From Petroclostridium sp. X23 (GTDB taxonomy: Bacteria; Bacillota; Clostridia; SK-Y3), in NCBI RefSeq assembly GCF_030013905.1, contig NZ_CP124862.1, positions 2,731,051 through 2,795,050 on the forward strand: a stretch of DNA of 64,000 nucleotides, written 5' to 3'. The first letter of the stretch is position 1. Each line of letters starts with the position of its first letter. The notes below the pieces were generated by a model, which saw nothing but the letters and a program-made list of their open reading frames with translations, was not told where the DNA came from and searched no databases. This document shows positions 61,057 to 64,000 of the stretch, piece after piece. Made by a program: the position numbers and the translations under genes.

Positions 61057-62010
61057 CTATGATTCGCTATTTATTCTTGTCTGGATAAACCGATCAAATA
61101 ATACTGCTAACAGGACTACAACGCCCGTCACAATATTTTGATAATATGAATTGATATTAAGTAGATTTAAAGCATTGTTTAAGATACCAATAATTACTGC
61201 ACCAACTAAAGTGCCCCATATTCCGCCCTGACCGCCAGAAAGGCTTGCACCGCCAATAACCGCCGCCGTAATAGCTTGCATTTCATAACCACTTCCTAAC
61301 GAGGGTACACCTGAAGACAGTCGTGACGTATAGATTACTGCGGTAAGCGCCGACAAGGCCCCTGAAACAATATATACAACAGTTTTAACTTGTGACACCT
61401 TAATACCTGCCACTTTAGAAGCTCGTTCATTACCGCCGATGGCATAAACATATCTTCCAAATTTAGTTCTCGACATCACGAATGCTGATAATCCAAAGAT
61501 AATTAGCATTAGAATTACCGGCGCTGGAATTCCTATGATATTCCCTTGGCCAATTTGCTTAAAACCCTCGTTGCTCAAAGGAATCGGACTGGCATTTGTG
61601 AACACTAGTGTTGCTCCTGTACAAATGGAACTGGAGGAGAGCGTAATGATAAATGGCGCAATTCCTGTCTTAGATGTGATAAATCCATTGATAAATCCGA
61701 TAATCAAGCCTGTTGTGATTGGTACTATAATAGCTAACATAATACTGTTTGTCGACGATAATACACTTGCTGATAAACATCCGGTTAGCGCCACAATACC
61801 ACCAACAGAAAGGTCTATGCCTCCCGAAATAATCACCATTGTCATTCCTACACTAATAATTGCATTTAAAGAAATCTGTCTGCCAACATTCATCAAATTT
61901 CTAAAAGTGAAGAATCTATCCGTCAAAATGGACATGACAATAAGAAAGAAAACCAAAATTGCCAATGTCGCATATTTTCGAGCAACAAACCAAAATTTTC
62001 TTCTATCCAT
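61057..62010 (-). CDS. Sugar ABC transporter permease (RbsC-like, LacI-linked cluster)
   Basis: 317 residues, 8-10 hydrophobic segments. MTMVIISGGIDLSVGGIVALTG, FGRYVYAIGGNERASKVAGIKVSQVK and ITAAVIGGASLSGGQGGIWGTLVGAVIIG are family hallmarks. The start is ATG 62010 (MDRRKFW), 8 bases after GGAGG; the gene overlaps the end of the ATPase gene by 8 bases. A longer frame from 62031 is rejected because it covers the ribosome site. Confidence 0.92.
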   Translation of the reverse strand: MDRRKFWFVARKYATLAILVFFLIVMSILTDRFFTFRNLMNVGRQISLNAIISVGMTMVIISGGIDLSVGGIVALTGCLSASVLSSTNSIMLAIIVPITTGLIIGFINGFITSKTGIAPFIITLSSSSICTGATLVFTNASPIPLSNEGFKQIGQGNIIGIPAPVILMLIIFGLSAFVMSRTKFGRYVYAIGGNERASKVAGIKVSQVKTVVYIVSGALSALTAVIYTSRLSSGVPSLGSGYEMQAITAAVIGGASLSGGQGGIWGTLVGAVIIGILNNALNLLNINSYYQNIVTGVVVLLAVLFDRFIQTRINSES

Positions 62011-63496
62011 GTTGATATCCTCCAGTAGCATAAAACATAATTTTTTCTTGGGTTATTCCTTCATTCTTCGTCTCAAAAACAATCTTACCTTTATACATTA
62101 CAGCAATTCTGTCGCTCATACCAAGTACCTCAGGAACTTCTGAAGAGATTAATACAACCGCTTTATTATTTTCCAAAAGATAGTTTATAATATTATAGAT
62201 ATCAATCTTTCCATTTACGTCAACACCTCTTGTGGGTTCACACATAAGGATGACATTAGGGTTTGTAGCTAATATTTTTGATAAAACTACCTTCTGCTGA
62301 TTTCCTCCCGAAAGAAGTACCGCCTTCTTATGGATAGAATCCGTCTTAATCTTATAATCTTCTATACTTTTTTCGGAAATCTTCTTTTCGGCTAAACTGT
62401 TAATAACACCAATAAAATTATGAACCGGTGCCCATGGAGAAAGTCCTATGTTTTCCTTAATGGACATGGGAAGAATAAGTCCCTCATCTTTTCTGCTTTC
62501 TGTCACTAAACTTAAATTCCTAGAAATAGAATTTCGTGGAGACAAGTGAGTATATTTTTCTCCATTAATAAATATTTCTCCCTCTTCAACTTTAGAGATT
62601 CCATAAATGCCTCGCGCAAGTTGAATTTGCCCCGCACCTACAAGACCCGCAATCCCCAGAACCTCACCTTCTCGTACTTGAATGTTGATATTAAAGTAAT
62701 TCCTTTTATCGCTTAAATTTCTTGTTTCCAGTACAACTTTTCCAGTCTTAAACGCCTTTTTGGGATAATAATTATCAATTTTTTGCCCAACCATAGATTC
62801 TACAACTGTGCTAACCGGAACACAAGTTTTTAAGTTTTCCACTACCTTACCATCACGCAGTACACAAATACGTTGAGCAACCTTATATATCTCTTCTAAC
62901 CGATGTGATATATAAATCAAACTTTTCCCTGCAGCTCTGAGGTTATCCATGATATGAAACAATCTGCTTGTTTCTTCTAGGCTTAAAGCGGCTGTAGGTT
63001 CATCCATGATAATGATATCTGCATCTTGAGATAAAACCTTCGCTATTTCAACTACCTGCTGCTCTGCAACTGAAAGTTGGCTGATTAATACTGTTGGTTG
63101 AATAGAAATTCCAAGTTGGCTTAATAAAACTTCTGCTTCTTGATTCATTTGAGCTTCATCGATTTGTAAATGAGTTGTTTTTTCTCTTCCAAGGAAAATA
63201 TTCTGTGTTACTGTAAGATTTGGGATTAGATTCAATTCCTGATGAATAATACTTATTCCTAATTCCTGTGCTTTTTTAGGACTAGTAATCTCAACCTTTT
63301 TACCCTTGACTTCAATTGATCCACTGTCCATCTTATATACACCGGATAAGATTTTCATTAATGTACTTTTGCCAGCTCCATTTTCACCAACCAACGCAAG
63401 GCATTCTCCGACATATAGTTCAATAGAAACATCATTTAACACGTTGTTTCCCATAAACGCTTTGTAAATATTATTCACTCTTAAAAGTGGCTCCAA
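62003..63496 (-). CDS. Sugar ABC transporter ATP-binding protein with two NBDs (RbsA-like, LacI-linked cluster)
   Basis: 497 residues, two ABC domains. NBD1: GENGAGKSTLMKILSGV, SVAEQQVVEIAKVLS, IIMDEPTAAL. NBD2: GLVGAGQIQLARGIYG, LSGGNQQKVVLSKIL, LMCEPTRGVDVNGKIDIY. In NBD2 Cys replaces the usual Asp just before Glu in Walker B (LMCEPT), a change that could weaken ATP hydrolysis there. The start is TTG 63496, 8 bases after GGGAGGTGA. It leads the operon under the boxed promoter at 63524-63576. Confidence 0.92.
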   Translation of the reverse strand: MEPLLRVNNIYKAFMGNNVLNDVSIELYVGECLALVGENGAGKSTLMKILSGVYKMDSGSIEVKGKKVEITSPKKAQELGISIIHQELNLIPNLTVTQNIFLGREKTTHLQIDEAQMNQEAEVLLSQLGISIQPTVLISQLSVAEQQVVEIAKVLSQDADIIIMDEPTAALSLEETSRLFHIMDNLRAAGKSLIYISHRLEEIYKVAQRICVLRDGKVVENLKTCVPVSTVVESMVGQKIDNYYPKKAFKTGKVVLETRNLSDKRNYFNINIQVREGEVLGIAGLVGAGQIQLARGIYGISKVEEGEIFINGEKYTHLSPRNSISRNLSLVTESRKDEGLILPMSIKENIGLSPWAPVHNFIGVINSLAEKKISEKSIEDYKIKTDSIHKKAVLLSGGNQQKVVLSKILATNPNVILMCEPTRGVDVNGKIDIYNIINYLLENNKAVVLISSEVPEVLGMSDRIAVMYKGKIVFETKNEGITQEKIMFYATGGYQHG

Positions 63497-63523
63497 CTAA
63501 AGTTTCACCTCCCAATAAGATTT

Positions 63524-63576
63524 TATACTCGAGTACATTATAATTATATATTAATGTACTCGAGTATATTTGTCAA
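63524..63576 (-). promoter_or_regulatory. Importer promoter with two LacI boxes (TTGACA-17-TAATAT)
   Basis: On the minus strand, -35 TTGACA (63571-63576) and -10 TAATAT (63548-63553) are 17 bases apart. The box GTACTCGAGTAT (63556-63567) fills the spacer, and ATACTCGAGTAC (63525-63536) lies just downstream. The two boxes are part of a perfect 17-bp inverted repeat (63524-63540 and 63552-63568), centres 31 bp apart. Such placement suits repression by a LacI tetramer or dimer pair. Confidence 0.85.
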
Positions 63577-63705
63577 TATAAATCTGTACAATTTTCTTAG
63601 TTTATTTATATGCACTTAGAATCACAATTACATAGTAAAAGTGATTCAAGAGTTGCCTTTCTTAATTCTAATTAAAAAAGTAGCTTTTTAAGTTAAAATA
63701 GGATT

Positions 63706-63862
63706 ATAGATAAAAAACTCTAAAAGTAAAAATTGGAGCACGGAAGTAGGAATGCTACTTGGGGACGGTTGGTCTGTGGCATATGCTTTTCATGCTACTG
63801 AGGAACTGTCCCCATGTGGCATTCCGGCAAGAATATTTCTAACTTTACAATTAACTATCTAT
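63706..63862. repeat. 157-bp MITE-like inverted-repeat element, copy B
   Basis: The reverse complement of copy A at 35840-35996, the same 157 bases long with only scattered differences. Ends ATAGAT...ATCTAT. It contains the GGGGACGGTT/AACTGTCCCC internal arms. It lies about 130 bases upstream of the importer promoter and interrupts no gene. Confidence 0.85.
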
Positions 63863-63868
63863 AACATA

Positions 63869-63893
63869 AAAGAGCAGGCAAACTCTGCTCTTT
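63869..63893 (+). terminator. Small hairpin AAAGAGCAG/CTGCTCTTT, possible terminator
   Basis: 9-bp perfect stem with a 7-base loop, 7 bases after MITE copy B. The U-tract is short (TTT), and the direction and gene served are unclear. Confidence 0.4.
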
Positions 63894-64000
63894 AGGATGA
63901 TTCGATGAAAGATTTTTTAATGAAACTAGCGATCGTGCTTAAAGACGATGATACCTTTGTATAAATTATTTATAAATTCATATAACACTTGTTATTTTTC

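Larger units (their letters stand above)
63497..64000. other. Region upstream of the LacI-linked importer
   Basis: Contains the boxed promoter (63524-63576), MITE copy B (63706-63862) and a hairpin (63869-63893), listed separately. Between 63577 and 63705, and after 63894, I see no gene with a good ribosome site. Confidence 0.6.

Noticed and set aside
1..64000. tRNA, rRNA or prophage genes
   Set aside because: No cloverleaf with a plausible anticodon, no rRNA segment and no phage structural genes were recognised on either strand by reading; a tRNAscan-type search would settle the tRNA point.

Overview
This AT-rich window looks like a chromosomal segment of an anaerobic, spore-forming, low-GC Gram-positive bacterium of the Clostridia. 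The reasons are strong AGGAGG ribosome binding sites, lipoprotein signal peptides, remnants of gerA/gerC spore-germination genes, the carboxynorspermidine polyamine pathway, a FabK/NMO-type flavoprotein, TRAP carriers and nickel-pincer (Lar) genes. The genus cannot be told from the sequence alone.

Layout. 0-11 kb is mostly housekeeping: a partial DEAD-box helicase, a flavin oxidoreductase, two tiny Cys-containing hydrophobic proteins, topoisomerase III, an ABC-F ATPase, and an HlyD/ABC-2 efflux operon with its TetR repressor and a palindromic operator. 11.4-11.9 kb is a ptsI remnant. 12-18.3 kb is a complete acid-sugar operon: DeoR regulator, DUF1537 kinase, PdxA-like dehydrogenase and a TRAP transporter, consistent with D-threonate or D-erythronate use. 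18.4-25 kb holds spermidine synthesis genes, prfC and an uncharacterised membrane protein/lipoprotein pair. 25-27.4 kb is an IS4-type insertion sequence plus wrecked germination genes carrying a small inverted-repeat element. 27.5-35.5 kb is a pentose operon: xylulokinase, polyol dehydrogenase, RbsABC-type importer and a ROK repressor, with a 48-bp palindrome over the importer promoter.

36-49.3 kb is the most unusual part. Two translationally coupled CdaR-type regulators lie here, and the first carries a full TRAP substrate-binding (DctP) domain at its C-terminus with no signal peptide. They sit beside a TRAP transporter, an alpha/beta hydrolase and a LarA-family racemase/epimerase. The LarB, LarC and LarE genes that make the LarA nickel-pincer cofactor follow. 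LarC is split by an A AAA AAC slippery site, which suggests programmed -1 frameshifting. Taken together this reads as an import, sensing and epimerisation system for an unidentified 2-hydroxy acid.

50-63.6 kb is a second catabolic cluster, all on the minus strand: RbsABC-type importer, M20 peptidase, LacI regulator, M24 peptidase and an AraB-like kinase. ATACTCGAGTAT boxes lie at three promoter regions and tie the cluster to the LacI regulator. It is interrupted by a group II intron abutting an IS110-family transposase. A 157-bp MITE-like element occurs twice, in opposite orientations, at 35.8 and 63.7 kb; the first copy lies in the leader of the regulator fusion gene.
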